Assembly: GCF_004005815.1 (NCBI RefSeq)
Contig: NZ_SACK01000005.1
Span: 237,992-301,991, forward strand
Length of the DNA: 64,000 nucleotides
Origin: Mucilaginibacter limnophilus
Lineage (GTDB): Bacteria; Bacteroidota; Bacteroidia; Sphingobacteriales; Sphingobacteriaceae
Direction: 5' to 3'
The stretch's first letter is position 1. Each line of letters starts with the position of its first letter. Under the pieces are notes generated by a model, which did not search any database, was not told the DNA's origin, and was given only the letters and a program-made list of their open reading frames with translations. This document shows positions 19,601 through 29,100 of the stretch, in pieces. The position numbers were made by a program, and so were the translations under genes.

Positions 19601-20338
19601 AGCCCCCAAAGCACAATTCAAACCAACCGAAAGCAAGTTGGCATGGCGTATCGAGTTCCAGAACGCCTCAACTGTTTGCCCTGAAAGCGTACGCCCCGAA
19701 GCATCTGTTATAGTGCCTGATATCATTATTGGCAGGTGCTTGCCGCTTTCTTCGGCGTAGCGCTGTATGGCAAACAACGCCGCTTTGGCGTTTAGTGTAT
19801 CGAATATGGTTTCAACCAGCAGCAGGTCCGAGCCGCCGTCAACCAGTCCGCGTACCTGCTCGTAGTAGGCTTCGGCCAAATCGTCAAAGTTCACGGCTCG
19901 ATAACCCGGATCGTTTACATCAGGGGATATTGACGCCGTACGGTTTGTCGGACCAACCGCACCGGCCACAAAGCGTGGCTTTTCAGGTGTTTTTTTGTTG
20001 TATTCGCCGGCCACCTCGCGGGCAAGACGCGCGCCCTCGTAGCTTAGTTCGTAGGCCAGATCTTCCATGTGGTAGTCGGCCAATGAAATGCGCTGCGTGC
20101 TGAAAGTATTCGTCTCGATAATATCTGCCCCGGCATCCAGGTACTCGGCATGTATGGCCTTGATCACGTCGGGGCGCGTGATATTCAGCAGGTCGTTATT
20201 ACCCTTGAGGTCATGCAAATGGTCACGGAAACGCTCACCGCGAAAATCGGCCTCGCTCAACTGGTATCGCTGTATCATGGTACCCATTGCGCCGTCAATC
20301 ACTAATATGCGTTTCTCAAGTTCTTTTCTGATATCCAT
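16664..20338 (-). CDS. metH: Cobalamin-dependent methionine synthase
   Basis: A full-length 1224-residue MetH. Domains in order: homocysteine-binding (about 1-330) with the zinc cysteines, including GGCCGT near 310; pterin-binding (about 345-600), starting [17 protein letters not shown]; the helical cap and B12-binding Rossmann domain (about 640-880) with the cobalt-ligand motif [11 protein letters not shown] near 756; and the AdoMet activation domain (about 900-1224) with [15 protein letters not shown]. It moves methyl from 5-methyl-THF to homocysteine on cobalamin, with reductive reactivation by SAM. It is preceded by a SAM-I riboswitch and followed by metF. Confidence 0.98.
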   Translation of the reverse strand: MDIRKELEKRILVIDGAMGTMIQRYQLSEADFRGERFRDHLHDLKGNNDLLNITRPDVIKAIHAEYLDAGADIIETNTFSTQRISLADYHMEDLAYELSYEGARLAREVAGEYNKKTPEKPRFVAGAVGPTNRTASISPDVNDPGYRAVNFDDLAEAYYEQVRGLVDGGSDLLLVETIFDTLNAKAALFAIQRYAEESGKHLPIMISGTITDASGRTLSGQTVEAFWNSIRHANLLSVGLNCALGAKEMRPYLEELSEKADVFISAYPNAGLPNEFGAYDETPHETAHQVDDFIRAGLVNIVGGCCGTTPDHIKCIAEKAARFEPRKIPQIEPYLRLSGLEAVTLTPETNFVNVGERTNITGSPKFSKLILAEDYEAALTVARQQVEGGAQVIDINMDEGMIDSEAVMVKFLNLVASEPDIAKLPIMIDSSKWTVIEAGLKCLQGKGIVNSISLKEGEEKFKEYARKVLSYGAAVVVMAFDETGQADSLERRIEICKRSYDILVNEVGFPPQDIIFDPNILTVATGLEEHNNYAVDFIEATRWIKQNLPHAKVSGGVSNISFSFRGNNVVREAMHSAFLYHAIKAGLDMGIVNAGMLEVYEEIPKDLLVLVEDVLLNRRPDATERLVEFADTIKSKGKEIIKDEEWRKDPVEKRLSHALVKGIIEYLDADVEEARQQYARPLEVIEGPLMDGMNIVGDLFGAGKMFLPQVVKSARVMKKAVAYLLPFIEAEKAQNADGASRSNAGKVLMATVKGDVHDIGKNIVGVVLACNNFEIIDLGVMVPAQRIIEEAKKQQVDIIGLSGLITPSLDEMVHFAKEMEREGFTIPLILGGATTSRIHAAVKVAPNYSGPTIHVLDASRSVTVCSNLMNREQRDEYTAGIRAEYDKAREAHLNKRNDKRFVSIVDARGLKCQINLNGSIPNKPTFTGTKVFESFPLEELVPYIDWTPFFHTWELRGSYPKIFDDKFVGDEAKKLFDDAQVLLKKIIDEKLLHANGVIGFWPANSVGDDIELYTDETRQTIITRIHTLRQQAEKAQGEPYYALADFIAPKESGVADYWGGFAVTAGLGCDELVAEFEKDHDDYNSIMAKAIADRLAEAFAEKMHELVRKQYWGYAKDEDLNNNELIKEEYQGIRPAPGYPACPDHTEKTTLFELLKAEDNAHMHLTESLAMTPAASVSGFYFAHPQARYFGLGKISKDQVEDYARRKGMTVEETEKWLGPNLNY

Positions 20339-20466
20339 TGTTCAGTTAGCGGTTGCCAGTGCGCGGTTAGCTTAAATTGTAAACATGCAAATAACTGCAA
20401 GCTGCCAACTAAAAACTGCACACTGATAAAGCTTATGTCGAAAAGTCGGGTGTTTATTTGACTTTC

Positions 20467-20575
20467 GCTTATCTGTCTTAACCGCTCAGTTAGCTGTTAA
20501 GTAGAATGTAGCACCTTGTAAGCACAGGTTGCTAAGACTTCGCAGGGTCTAATCCCTCCGTCTTTCTCTATAAGC
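20467..20575 (-). ncRNA. SAM-I riboswitch upstream of metH
   Basis: The minus strand carries the conserved SAM-I (S-box) core in order: GACGGAGGGATTAGACCC, TGCGAAGTCTTAGCAACC, then the P3 arm TGTGCTTACAAGGTGCTA. A P4 hairpin follows (CTTAAC...GTTAAG), and P1 closes with GCTTAT (20570-20575) paired to ATAAGC (20467-20472). SAM binding should lower expression of metH and metF. The expression platform in the remaining 128 bp before metH is not obvious; I see no clear terminator, so control may be at translation. Confidence 0.92.
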
Positions 20576-20579
20576 AGTG

Positions 20580-20610
20580 CAAAAGTGCACAATAAGTTTA
20601 TAATGTGCAA
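20580..20610 (-). promoter_or_regulatory. Promoter of the metH riboswitch transcript
   Basis: On the minus strand, TTG (20608-20610), 20 bases, CACTTTTG (20580-20587) matches the Bacteroidota pattern with one mismatch in TAnnTTTG. It places the start of transcription at about the first base of riboswitch helix P1. Confidence 0.55.
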
Positions 20611-20670
20611 GGGCTTTGGGTTATCTTTAAGTTTAGAAAAAGTTTAGAAAAATTTGATTATTATACAATT

Positions 20671-20688
20671 AATCGTAATATTGCGATT
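20671..20688 (+). promoter_or_regulatory. ArsR operator candidate 1
   Basis: AATCGTAATATTGCGATT is an 18-bp palindrome with one mismatched pair, four bases before the arsR start. The same motif returns after arsR at 21042. Confidence 0.6.
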
Positions 20689-20691
20689 GAC

Positions 20692-21024
20692 ATGGGCATT
20701 ACCAAAACAGAAATATTTACTGATGAGCAAAATCATCTTGCTGTGATGTTAAAAGCGTTGGCTCATCCTGCACGTATCGCTATTTTGCAGCATATCATCA
20801 GCGCGAATGCCTGCATATGCGGAGACTTAGTGGAAGAGCTTGGTTTAGCGCAAGCCACGATTTCACAACATTTAAAAGAATTGAAAAGTGCAGGACTGAT
20901 ACAGGGCACTATTGAAGGTGTCAGCATTTGCTATTGCATTGAGCCAAAAGCTTGGGCAAAGCTGGAAAAGCAACTCACCGGCTTCTTTAAAACATACAGC
21001 GGTATTAACAGTAATTGCTGCTAA
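20692..21024 (+). CDS. arsR: ArsR-family metalloid-responsive repressor
   Basis: A 110-residue winged-helix repressor. The HTH covers about residues 45-70 (ELGLAQATISQHLKELKSAGL). Cysteines in NACICGD near 40-43 sit where As(III)/Sb(III) sensors of the ArsR family bind metal; a further CC pair ends the protein. I start at ATG 20692, directly after the palindromic operator; an upstream extension would read through the operator and promoter. It heads an operon with a DUF6428-type gene, arsC and acr3 and should derepress it when arsenite binds. Confidence 0.92.
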   Translation: MGITKTEIFTDEQNHLAVMLKALAHPARIAILQHIISANACICGDLVEELGLAQATISQHLKELKSAGLIQGTIEGVSICYCIEPKAWAKLEKQLTGFFKTYSGINSNCC

Positions 21025-21041
21025 AAAAATTTAGAATAATT

Positions 21042-21058
21042 AATCGCAATATTGCAAT
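21042..21058 (+). promoter_or_regulatory. ArsR operator candidate 2
   Basis: AATCGCAATATTGCAAT, a second copy of the palindrome found ahead of arsR, lies in the 43-bp gap before the next gene. A second operator inside the operon suggests an internal promoter or repression of read-through. Confidence 0.55.
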
Positions 21059-21067
21059 ATATAAATA

Positions 21068-21592
21068 ATGGAAAAACTTAAAACTAATTGGACAGATTTT
21101 AAGGCCGCATTGGAAGCACAGCCTGACCTTGATCTGCAATTTCAGTATGACGATGGCAAGTTTGTTGATGCTTCATACCACATTACCGAAGTAAAGCAGG
21201 CTCCGATAACGTCGGTTGATTGCGGCGGCGTTATGAACGCCTGGACAGAAGTGATTGTGCAGCTTTATGAGCCCGAAAACAGGCAGCAATTAAAGCCCAT
21301 GAAGGTTAAGAAAGCACTATCAATTTTCAATCTGGTAGAAAGCAAACTATCGCTTAACCCACTGGCTGTTGTTAAGGTTGAGTTTGGCAATTCCGCCTAT
21401 GAAGCAAGGCAAATGCATCCGAATAGCATCACGCAAATTGGCGATGATCTGATAATTGATCTTCGTCCGGATACTGTACAATGTAAGGCTATTGACAGGG
21501 ATGGCAATTGTGGCATACCCGCCGAAAAACAAAAAATTGAATTAGTCAGTCTTTCTGGTAATACTTGTACCCCAGGCGGAGGCTGCTGCTAA
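21068..21592 (+). CDS. DUF6428-type protein of ars operons
   Basis: A 174-residue soluble protein that I place in the DUF6428 family by pattern and by its position between arsR and arsC, where Bacteroidota ars operons often carry it. It has no signal peptide or membrane segment. The first part holds DCGGVMNAWTEVIVQLYEP; the C-terminal part holds DLRPDTVQCKAIDRDGNCG and ends in a cysteine-rich tail TCTPGGGCC. The cysteines suggest metalloid binding, perhaps delivery to ArsC or Acr3, but this is inference and the biochemical role is unknown. One base separates its stop from the arsC start. Confidence 0.8.
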   Translation: MEKLKTNWTDFKAALEAQPDLDLQFQYDDGKFVDASYHITEVKQAPITSVDCGGVMNAWTEVIVQLYEPENRQQLKPMKVKKALSIFNLVESKLSLNPLAVVKVEFGNSAYEARQMHPNSITQIGDDLIIDLRPDTVQCKAIDRDGNCGIPAEKQKIELVSLSGNTCTPGGGCC

Positions 21593-21593
21593 T

Positions 21594-22007
21594 ATGAAAA
21601 ACATACTGGTGTTATGTACCGGCAACAGTTGCCGCAGCCAAATGGCTGAAGGTTATTTAAGATTGTATGCCGATGGGCAGGCTAATATTTACAGTGCCGG
21701 TGTAGAGACGCATGGAGTAAATCCACGGGCTATTAAAGTAATGGCTGAGGATGAGGTAGATATATCGGCACATACGTCAAATAATATTGATGAATATGTC
21801 AACATACCTTTTGACTATATCATCACCGTATGCGACAATGCTAAAGAACGTTGTCCTTATTTTCCATCCAGTGCAGAACGGACACACTACAATTTTCCTG
21901 ATCCGGCCAAGGCCACCGGCTGCGAGGAAGAGATAATGGATGAGTTCAGAAAGGTTAGGGAGATGATAAAAATATTTTCTGCGGAATTTATTAGCAAACA
22001 CTTATAA
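21594..22007 (+). CDS. arsC: Arsenate reductase, low-molecular-weight phosphatase fold
   Basis: A 137-residue enzyme that reduces arsenate to arsenite. The P loop CTGNSCRS (CX5R) is at residues 7-14, followed by QMAEGYLR. The redox cysteines lie in [11 protein letters not shown] near 81-88 and fit the thioredoxin-coupled ArsC family, in which three cysteines form a disulfide relay. DPAKATG near 103 supplies the general-acid Asp. Its stop overlaps the acr3 start in TAATG, so the reductase and efflux pump are translationally coupled. Confidence 0.93.
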   Translation: MKNILVLCTGNSCRSQMAEGYLRLYADGQANIYSAGVETHGVNPRAIKVMAEDEVDISAHTSNNIDEYVNIPFDYIITVCDNAKERCPYFPSSAERTHYNFPDPAKATGCEEEIMDEFRKVREMIKIFSAEFISKHL

Positions 22008-23074
22008 TGACTGTAAATAATTGTGTGCCTGCTGCCAAAAAGAAAAAGCTCAGTTTTCTTGACCGCTACCTTACGCTTTGGATATTTTTATCCATGGCTG
22101 CCGGGATTGCCATGGGATATTTTATGCCGTCGTCGGTAGGCTTTATAAATTCGTTTTCCAATGGCACAACCAATGCTCCGCTTGCCATTGGGTTAATACT
22201 GATGATGTACCCGCCACTGGCTAAAGTAAGGTACGAAACGCTGGGCAAAATATTCTCCAACATAAAAGTGTTAAGCGTTTCCTTAATCCTAAATTGGGTA
22301 ATTGGACCGTTATTGATGTTTTTACTTGCTATTACTTTTTTACACGACTATCCTGAATACATGACAGGGCTAATATTAATTGGCCTTGCCCGATGTATAG
22401 CCATGGTAGTTGTGTGGAATGAACTTGCAGAAGGTAACCGTGAATATGCTGCAGGCCTTATAGCCCTCAACAGTATATTCCAGGTATTGCTGTACAGCAT
22501 ATATGCATATATTTTTATTACTGTACTTCCACCAATATTTGGATTAAAAGGAATCAATGTAAGTATTTCTATTAATGAAATTGCCAAGAGTGCAGGCTTG
22601 TATCTTGGTGTACCTTTCGCGCTGGGGATTATTAGCCGATATACTCTTATCAAACTAAAAGGCCAAAAATGGTTTCAAACCAAATTTGTACCTGCCATAT
22701 CTCCAATAACGTTGACAGCACTATTGTTTACTATTTTGATAATGTTTAGTGTTAAAGGCGAATTAATTGTACAATTACCACTTGATGTTTTCCGCATAGC
22801 GGTCCCACTACTCCTTTACTTCGCAATTATGTTCTTAGTAAGCTTTTTTGCAGGAAAATGGCTTGGTGCAGATTATTCACAAAATACCGCAATTGCTTTT
22901 ACTGCTGCAGGCAATAATTTCGAACTGGCCATTGCCGTCGCAATAGGAGTTTTTGGCATTAATTCGGGGCAAGCATTCGCCGGAGTAATTGGCCCGCTTG
23001 TTGAAGTGCCCGCCTTGATACTGTTGGTAAAAGTTGCGTTGGGATTACGAAAAATGTACTTCAAAACGGCGTAA
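22007..23074 (+). CDS. acr3: Arsenite efflux pump, Acr3 family
   Basis: A 355-residue inner-membrane protein with about ten helices (first near residues 20-40). It carries the Acr3 hallmarks: a conserved cysteine in [17 protein letters not shown] near 125 and a glutamate in [11 protein letters not shown] near 330, both needed for arsenite transport in characterised homologues. It exports the arsenite made by the coupled arsC product. Last gene of the operon; the hairpin beyond it is oriented for the opposite strand. Confidence 0.95.
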   Translation: MTVNNCVPAAKKKKLSFLDRYLTLWIFLSMAAGIAMGYFMPSSVGFINSFSNGTTNAPLAIGLILMMYPPLAKVRYETLGKIFSNIKVLSVSLILNWVIGPLLMFLLAITFLHDYPEYMTGLILIGLARCIAMVVVWNELAEGNREYAAGLIALNSIFQVLLYSIYAYIFITVLPPIFGLKGINVSISINEIAKSAGLYLGVPFALGIISRYTLIKLKGQKWFQTKFVPAISPITLTALLFTILIMFSVKGELIVQLPLDVFRIAVPLLLYFAIMFLVSFFAGKWLGADYSQNTAIAFTAAGNNFELAIAVAIGVFGINSGQAFAGVIGPLVEVPALILLVKVALGLRKMYFKTA

Positions 23075-23085
23075 TGACAAATAAA

Positions 23086-23116
23086 TAAAAAAAGCTGCCA
23101 TAACTATTATGGCAGC
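23086..23116 (-). terminator. Intrinsic terminator of the adhesin/PorP/OmpA operon
   Basis: GCTGCCATA, loop ACTAT, TATGGCAGC (9-bp stem, 23094-23116). On the minus strand it is followed by seven T residues. It lies 49 bp beyond the stop of the OmpA-like gene and may also stop plus-strand acr3 transcripts. Confidence 0.8.
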
Positions 23117-23164
23117 CACACTAAACCCTATATTTCAAACAATATAGAAAGGTCTTAAAAGATC

Positions 23165-25135
23165 TTATTCTTCTATCTTAACTACTTTAAATTCTGTACG
23201 CCTGTTAAGCTGACGACCGGCCGGGTTATCCTTACCGTTCTTCAACGTGTTCGGCGCTATCGGCCTTGTTTCACCGTAGCCTTTAGCATAAATACGGCTG
23301 TTGCTTATTCCTTTTGATATTATATAATCAACGCATGCTTTTGCCCTTTCTTGCGACAGCTTCATGTTATAGGCATCGCTACCCTTTGAATCTGTATGGG
23401 CAGCAAGTTCCACCCGTATTTTCGGGTTATCATTCATGATGGCTACAAGCCCGTTAAGCAGCGTTTTTGATTCGGGCCTAAGCGTAGCCTTATCAAAATC
23501 GTACAATACATTTTGTATCACTATCGGCTTATCCACCTCAAAGGCCTGTAAACAGATGTCAGGATTAAACAGCGTATCACCGCGCATATTACCTGATGAC
23601 GGCACCGGTACAACTTTGGTAAAGTATCCTTTCTTTTCCAATTTTAAGTTATACGGACGCCGGGTAGTTACGTTGAACGCATACCTTGCACTCGCATCTG
23701 TTGTTATCTCTTTCAGCACCTCTTTAGATAGTGAATCTATGAAAGTTACTTTTACGTTGGCCAAAGGTTTTTGGTTGTCACAATCTGTTACAATTCCTGA
23801 AAAAATATATTGCTTGTTATAAGCCTCAAGGATGTTTAAACAACAATCTGATTCCCTGTCTGAACTGATAAAGAACTTCTCCCCTTTTTCATCATCAGGC
23901 ATATAATACAGATCGTCTTTTGCTGAATTAACCGGATAACCCATGTTTTTTGGTGTGGTCCATTTGCCGTTTTTATTCCAGCTTTCAAACAAATCATATC
24001 CCCCTAATCCTAAAAAACCTTTTGAACTGTAAACAAGCCGCTGATTTTTTATGTCGAAGTAAGGCCCCTGCTCATTAAACTCTGTGTTTATAGCAGCACC
24101 CAGGTTACGTGAATTTATAGGATTTCCATCACTGCTTAAATCACTCACCCAGACATCATCGCCACCTTGTCCGCCGGGTTTGTTTGATACATAATACAGC
24201 TGTTTGCCATCAGCCGTAACAAAAGGCTGTATAGTATTAAAACCTTCGGCATTAACGTTGGCATTAAGTTTTTTAGGAGTACTCCAGGCGTTGTTTACCC
24301 AATCTGCGACGTAAATGGCATGCGTTATTTTACTGCCCTCTTTATACCAGCGGGTAAAATACATGCGGTTACCTCCCGGATTTAACGAGGGAGTACCATA
24401 CTCCAGCTCAGAAATGTTACTATCTTTATCATTATTAAAAATGATGATCTGCGGTTTGGTTGTGCCGTTACCTGCTGAATAAATCCGGTTGATATGCTTC
24501 TTGTCATCCTTTGCAAAGCGTGATGAGGTAAACCAGTAGTTGCCATCTTTCTTTATTACCGAATAATCTGATCCGTCAGAATTCCAGTTGCTCTGTTTTT
24601 TAGCGGCGTCAACCAGAACAGGGTATTGGTATTGCTGCTTGGCAAAATTACAGTTAGCTATTTCTTTGTTAGCTATTTCCAGGTATCTGCTTTCGCCTTT
24701 GTAGCTTGACGTGAACTGCTGTAATTCTTTTATAGCATCGTCAAAGTGCTGGGTAGCACGCAGACACACGCCATGCCATAGCCTTGCAAGGGGATACTTT
24801 GATTCATAACCTTCATTTAACACCCGGGCATACCATGGTTCGGCTTCGATATAATTTTCGTAAAGACGATAGGAATCGGCCAATTGATAACTGATATACG
24901 CCTTATCATCATCCTTACGTGATTTCTCTGCTTTTGGCGACGATTGAAAAGGTATGGCTTTATCGTCGGTAAGATTCATCCCGGTAGCCGCTTTTTTATA
25001 ATAATAAGCCGCCTCATAGTAATCCTTATTTTTAAAAGCCCTGTCGCCAAGTGTTTTTGTATCATCTCCGCTAAACTGCGCAAAAGCAGGTATAAGCAGG
25101 GCTAATAAGTATAGCGTAAATATTAATTTTTTCAT
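23165..25135 (-). CDS. OmpA-family protein with TPR-like, PD40 and carboxypeptidase-regulatory-like domains
   Basis: A 656-residue periplasmic/outer-membrane protein. A signal peptide covers about residues 1-19 (...AFAQ). Residues 20-150 hold TPR-like helices (AFKNKDYYEAAYYYKKA), about 180-420 WD40-like PD40 repeats (NPGGNRMYFTRWY, DGKQLYYVSNKPGGQGGDD), about 440-530 a carboxypeptidase-regulatory-like beta domain, and 540-656 an OmpA peptidoglycan-binding domain (AAHTDSKGSDAYNMKLSQERA). This architecture accompanies PorP/SprF genes in Bacteroidota and anchors surface machinery to the wall. I start at the ATG 25133-25135, where the signal peptide begins. Third gene of the adhesin operon. Confidence 0.92.
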   Translation of the reverse strand: MKKLIFTLYLLALLIPAFAQFSGDDTKTLGDRAFKNKDYYEAAYYYKKAATGMNLTDDKAIPFQSSPKAEKSRKDDDKAYISYQLADSYRLYENYIEAEPWYARVLNEGYESKYPLARLWHGVCLRATQHFDDAIKELQQFTSSYKGESRYLEIANKEIANCNFAKQQYQYPVLVDAAKKQSNWNSDGSDYSVIKKDGNYWFTSSRFAKDDKKHINRIYSAGNGTTKPQIIIFNNDKDSNISELEYGTPSLNPGGNRMYFTRWYKEGSKITHAIYVADWVNNAWSTPKKLNANVNAEGFNTIQPFVTADGKQLYYVSNKPGGQGGDDVWVSDLSSDGNPINSRNLGAAINTEFNEQGPYFDIKNQRLVYSSKGFLGLGGYDLFESWNKNGKWTTPKNMGYPVNSAKDDLYYMPDDEKGEKFFISSDRESDCCLNILEAYNKQYIFSGIVTDCDNQKPLANVKVTFIDSLSKEVLKEITTDASARYAFNVTTRRPYNLKLEKKGYFTKVVPVPSSGNMRGDTLFNPDICLQAFEVDKPIVIQNVLYDFDKATLRPESKTLLNGLVAIMNDNPKIRVELAAHTDSKGSDAYNMKLSQERAKACVDYIISKGISNSRIYAKGYGETRPIAPNTLKNGKDNPAGRQLNRRTEFKVVKIEE

Positions 25136-25146
25136 ACCTGTAAAGT

Positions 25147-26145
25147 TTAAAGTCGCGGACAAATTGGCTCAGGGCCTTGTATGCGTTTACGAAATACATA
25201 GCTTAACGACAATTCGATACCTCCCCTGCTATTGGTTGCCTGATTAAGCGCCGAGGTATTGAAATCGTAGCTGGCGCCGATGATAAAGCTGTTAACGTGG
25301 TAACCGATATTGGCTATAGCAGCATCATTAACGCGGTACATAGCACCTAAAATCAAACCGTTATCATTCATCATTTTTATCTCGGAATATGCGCCAAAGG
25401 CTTTGATTTCGCTTTTATTCTGCCTTACATAGATAGCGTGAGGTATCAGGTCGAACGATTCACCTGCTTTTATACGCACACCCGCATGCACATTGTAGCG
25501 CATGGGTAATGTTGAATTGATACCTTCAAATGCAAACGGGTCGCGGCCACGCACAAGGTGCATTACACTAACACCACCAAAAAAGTTAGCGTTATTTGAA
25601 GGATCGCCATCATAGTAGAACACACCTGCACCCGAATCAAATATGGTTGCGTTACTGCTGGCATAAGTTTCCATACTTGGCATGTTAGGATTATAGCCCA
25701 GCAGCGGATCATACTGGCTACCTAACTGAAGGCGGCTTGCGTCAAAGCTGCGATTGATCACCCCTGCCTGTAATCCGAAATTCAGCTTTTTATTTCCGTC
25801 TGATGATACGGTGATTGAATAAGCGAACGATCCATAAGCTGAAAAGTAATTGTAGCCCGCGCTGCCTGCTGCCTGATTAAGGATATTCAGGCCGATTGAG
25901 GCTCTATCGGTAGGGCGATGGTCGACAGACAAAGCACCTGTTTTATAACCATTATCAATATTTCCCCATTGATTTTTAAAGTTGCCGTTTACACGGGTAT
26001 CGCCGTTAATAACGCCTGTTAAAGCGGGATTAAGCCATAGCGGATAAGCATAGTATTGCGAAAAATGCGGGTCTATTTGCGCCTGTAAGCGGCCGGCCGC
26101 TCCCATCTGGAGCAGCACAGCCATTATTAGAGTTAGTTTTTTCAT
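25147..26145 (-). CDS. PorP/SprF-family type IX secretion membrane protein
   Basis: A 332-residue outer-membrane barrel with a signal peptide (cleavage near LQAQ, residue 23). The mature start IDPHFSQYYAYPLWLNPALTG is the PorP/SprF signature, and the C-terminus carries GIELSLSYVFRKR. In gliding flavobacteria SprF is needed to put the large adhesin SprB on the surface, and PorP/SprF genes typically follow genes for cargo with type B sorting domains. That is the arrangement here: the ATG overlaps the stop of the giant adhesin gene by four bases (ATGA). It probably acts specifically for that protein. Confidence 0.93.
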   Translation of the reverse strand: MKKLTLIMAVLLQMGAAGRLQAQIDPHFSQYYAYPLWLNPALTGVINGDTRVNGNFKNQWGNIDNGYKTGALSVDHRPTDRASIGLNILNQAAGSAGYNYFSAYGSFAYSITVSSDGNKKLNFGLQAGVINRSFDASRLQLGSQYDPLLGYNPNMPSMETYASSNATIFDSGAGVFYYDGDPSNNANFFGGVSVMHLVRGRDPFAFEGINSTLPMRYNVHAGVRIKAGESFDLIPHAIYVRQNKSEIKAFGAYSEIKMMNDNGLILGAMYRVNDAAIANIGYHVNSFIIGASYDFNTSALNQATNSRGGIELSLSYVFRKRIQGPEPICPRL

Positions 26146-29100
26146 CGTAGTAGAGTGATAGATCCTTTTTTGTTAACTTTTTGGCCATCGGTTGTTGTGG
26201 CCTCCATGTAGTACACATATACGCCTACCGGCATACGGTTTCCTTTGTATGTACCGTCCCATCCGTTAGCCTGGTTATTTGAGCGGAACACCAGTTCGCC
26301 CCACTGGTCGTACACATAGAAATTGAGCGACTGGATGCTTGAAGAGTACACATACAGCACGTCATTATTGCCGTCGCCGTTTGGTGTAAAGGCGTTCGGA
26401 ACGAATATTACACCGTTTGCTGTTGACGAGCCTGTAGCTGTATTAGAGTTTGCACTCATCTGGCAATCGGCATTACCAACGGCACGCACAATTAAGGATA
26501 CTTCGGTGTTAGGCTGCATGTTTGATACAGTGTAGCTGGTGCCGCTGCCTGCATCGGTAAAGGTTTGTCCATTATCGGTACTTATCTGGTAGCTAACCGC
26601 GCCTGTAACATTGTTCCAGGTAAAGGTTACCGAGGTGGTTGTAGTACCGCCTACGGTTACCGAAGGTGCTTCAAGCGGCTGCAGTATGGATACTACTGCC
26701 GCTGTGCGTACGGTCGAGGCACAGCCTCCGTCGTCAGATACCGCTTCGGCGTAATACGTAGCGCCTGTATTGAGTACCGGCGTAGTAAAGCTGTTGCCTG
26801 TTGCAACCAGGCTACCACCTGTAGCGGCGTCGTACCAGTTAACAGTTACGCCTGTCTGCGCGGTTACCGATAAAGTAGCGGTGCTGCCCGGGCAGATAGT
26901 CATACCCTGAGTGCTAAGCTCAGGCGCTTGTGGCGTTGGGTTAACCGTTACAGTAACCGCTGTGCGGGTTGTTGAAGTACAGCCAGTTGCGTTAACTGCT
27001 TCTACATAGTAGGTTGCATCAGCATTAATGGTAACTGTATAGGTTATTCCGGTAGATAATGCTGTACCACCAGTGGCATTTGAGTACCAGCGGTAGGTAA
27101 GTTCAGGATCAGGATTGGTTACGGTTAATGTCAGCGGCTCATCACTGCATATTGTTGGGTTAGCGTCGGCCACCACAGGTGCTGATGGCGGTGTTGATAC
27201 GCTTACATCAACGATTGCTGTAGTGTTGCTCACACACTCACCGGCCATCGCTTCTACATAAAAGGTTGTACTGGTATTGATAACCGGAGTTTCAAAGGTA
27301 TTGCCGCTGCCCAATAAGTTCGTGCGGCCTGCATCAGCATACCAGTTATAGGTTACGCCTGCAACAGGAGAAGCGACAGATAGCGTAGCAGTGCTTCCGG
27401 TACATACTTCCACATCAGCAGCTGTAATTACCGGTGTAGCCGGCGACTCAGTGGCATTTACGGTTATCGACGCACGTGTGCTGCTTGTACAACCGCCTGT
27501 GTTACCCATTGCTTCTACATAGAAGGTTGTTGATGAGGTTATCTGGCCGGTAGTATAACTTGTACCGGTGAATAGCAGCGTGCCATTGGTTGCCGCGCTA
27601 TACCAGCGGTAAGTTAACCCCGATTGAGGATTAATAATATTAAGCGTAGCTGATGAACCTTCGCAAACGCTGGTACCGCCGCCTGCCAGTTCAACATCAG
27701 GTGCATCAGGTACCGGCTGTACAGTAATGGTAGTTTGCGTACGGGTACTGCTTGCGCAATCTCCGCCGGTTACGGCTTCAACATAATAAGTAGCATCAGC
27801 GGTTACATTATCAACAGTAAAGGTTGATCCGGTAAATACCGGTGTGCCGGCTGTTGCATCAGTATACCACCTGTAGGTAATACCTGCAGCCGGACTGGTC
27901 ACGCTGATAGTTACATCACCGCCGTTACATACGGTGGTTGAGGTAGCGCTTAGCGTTGGCGCGGCCGGAGTAGCAGTTACTGTTACATCCACCCTGCGGC
28001 GACCGCTGTTATTTATACAACTTGTAGTTGTATTTGATGCTTCAACAAAGTAGCTGGTGCTTGCGGTAAGCGGGTCGGTAGTAAATTCAGCACCGGTGCC
28101 GGCTACTGTGCCACCTGTTGCAGCGGTGTACCAGGTGTAAGTAACACCTGTTTGTGGTGTTTGCACACGTAATACGGCTGTGCTGCCCGAACATATCTGA
28201 ACATTAGCTGCCTGTACGTTTGGCCTTGCCGGACGCGGGTTAACCGTTACCGTAGCAGTTGCACGGCTTGGACTTGTACATGTACCATTTGATATTTCGG
28301 CATAGTAAGTAGCATTGCTAACCGGCGATACAGTATAGCTCGCCCCTATAAATACCGGAGTACCGCCATTTGCACTGGTGTACCAGCGTACAGTACCACC
28401 ATTCGCGTTGCTGACAGTGAAGGTTACACTCTCGCCCGAGCAAACGGTAGCACTGTTTTGCGACAGCGTTGGCACATTTGGTGTTTCGGTAACATTTGCA
28501 GTTACCGCGACACGGTTCGGGTTAGGGCAATCGTTGGCATCGCGCATGCTTTCTACGTAGAAAGTAGTAGTCGCGGTAAGCTCATCTGTAATGAAGCTGG
28601 TGCCGGTAAACAGTGGCGTACCTCCTGTAGGGGTATCAAACCACCTGTACACAACACCCGCACGCGGATTGCTTACGGTGAATGTAGCGTTGCTGCCTGA
28701 GCAAATATTTACTGTAGTAGCATCAACCTGCGGTTGTTCAACCTGGTTGCTTGCATAGAAGATATCCAGTGTGTTGAATGTGCCAAGGACAACGCTGTTC
28801 AGGCGGATTTCAATCCTGTCAAAGGCTGCAACCGGAGCAAACTGTACATAAGCAGTTTCGCCCCCGCCAAGCAGTTGCAGGCGGATAAGGTTGCTGCTAA
28901 GGTTAGTACGGTCGCCGTTGTAGGTAGCGCCATTATATGAGGCAATCTGGATACGATCGAGCACGCTGGCTGATATCAAAGCAACCGGTATGCGTATCTT
29001 CAAAGTTACTGTATCGCCAACAATGCCTCCGTTAGGAAACCTTAATGTTTGAGATACGTATGAACCCAATACCGCTACCGGTAAGTTCAATCGTGCAAAA

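Noticed and set aside
20605..20691. 29-codon N-terminal extension of ArsR
   Set aside because: It would translate the operator and promoter, and its residues do not look like an ArsR N-terminus.
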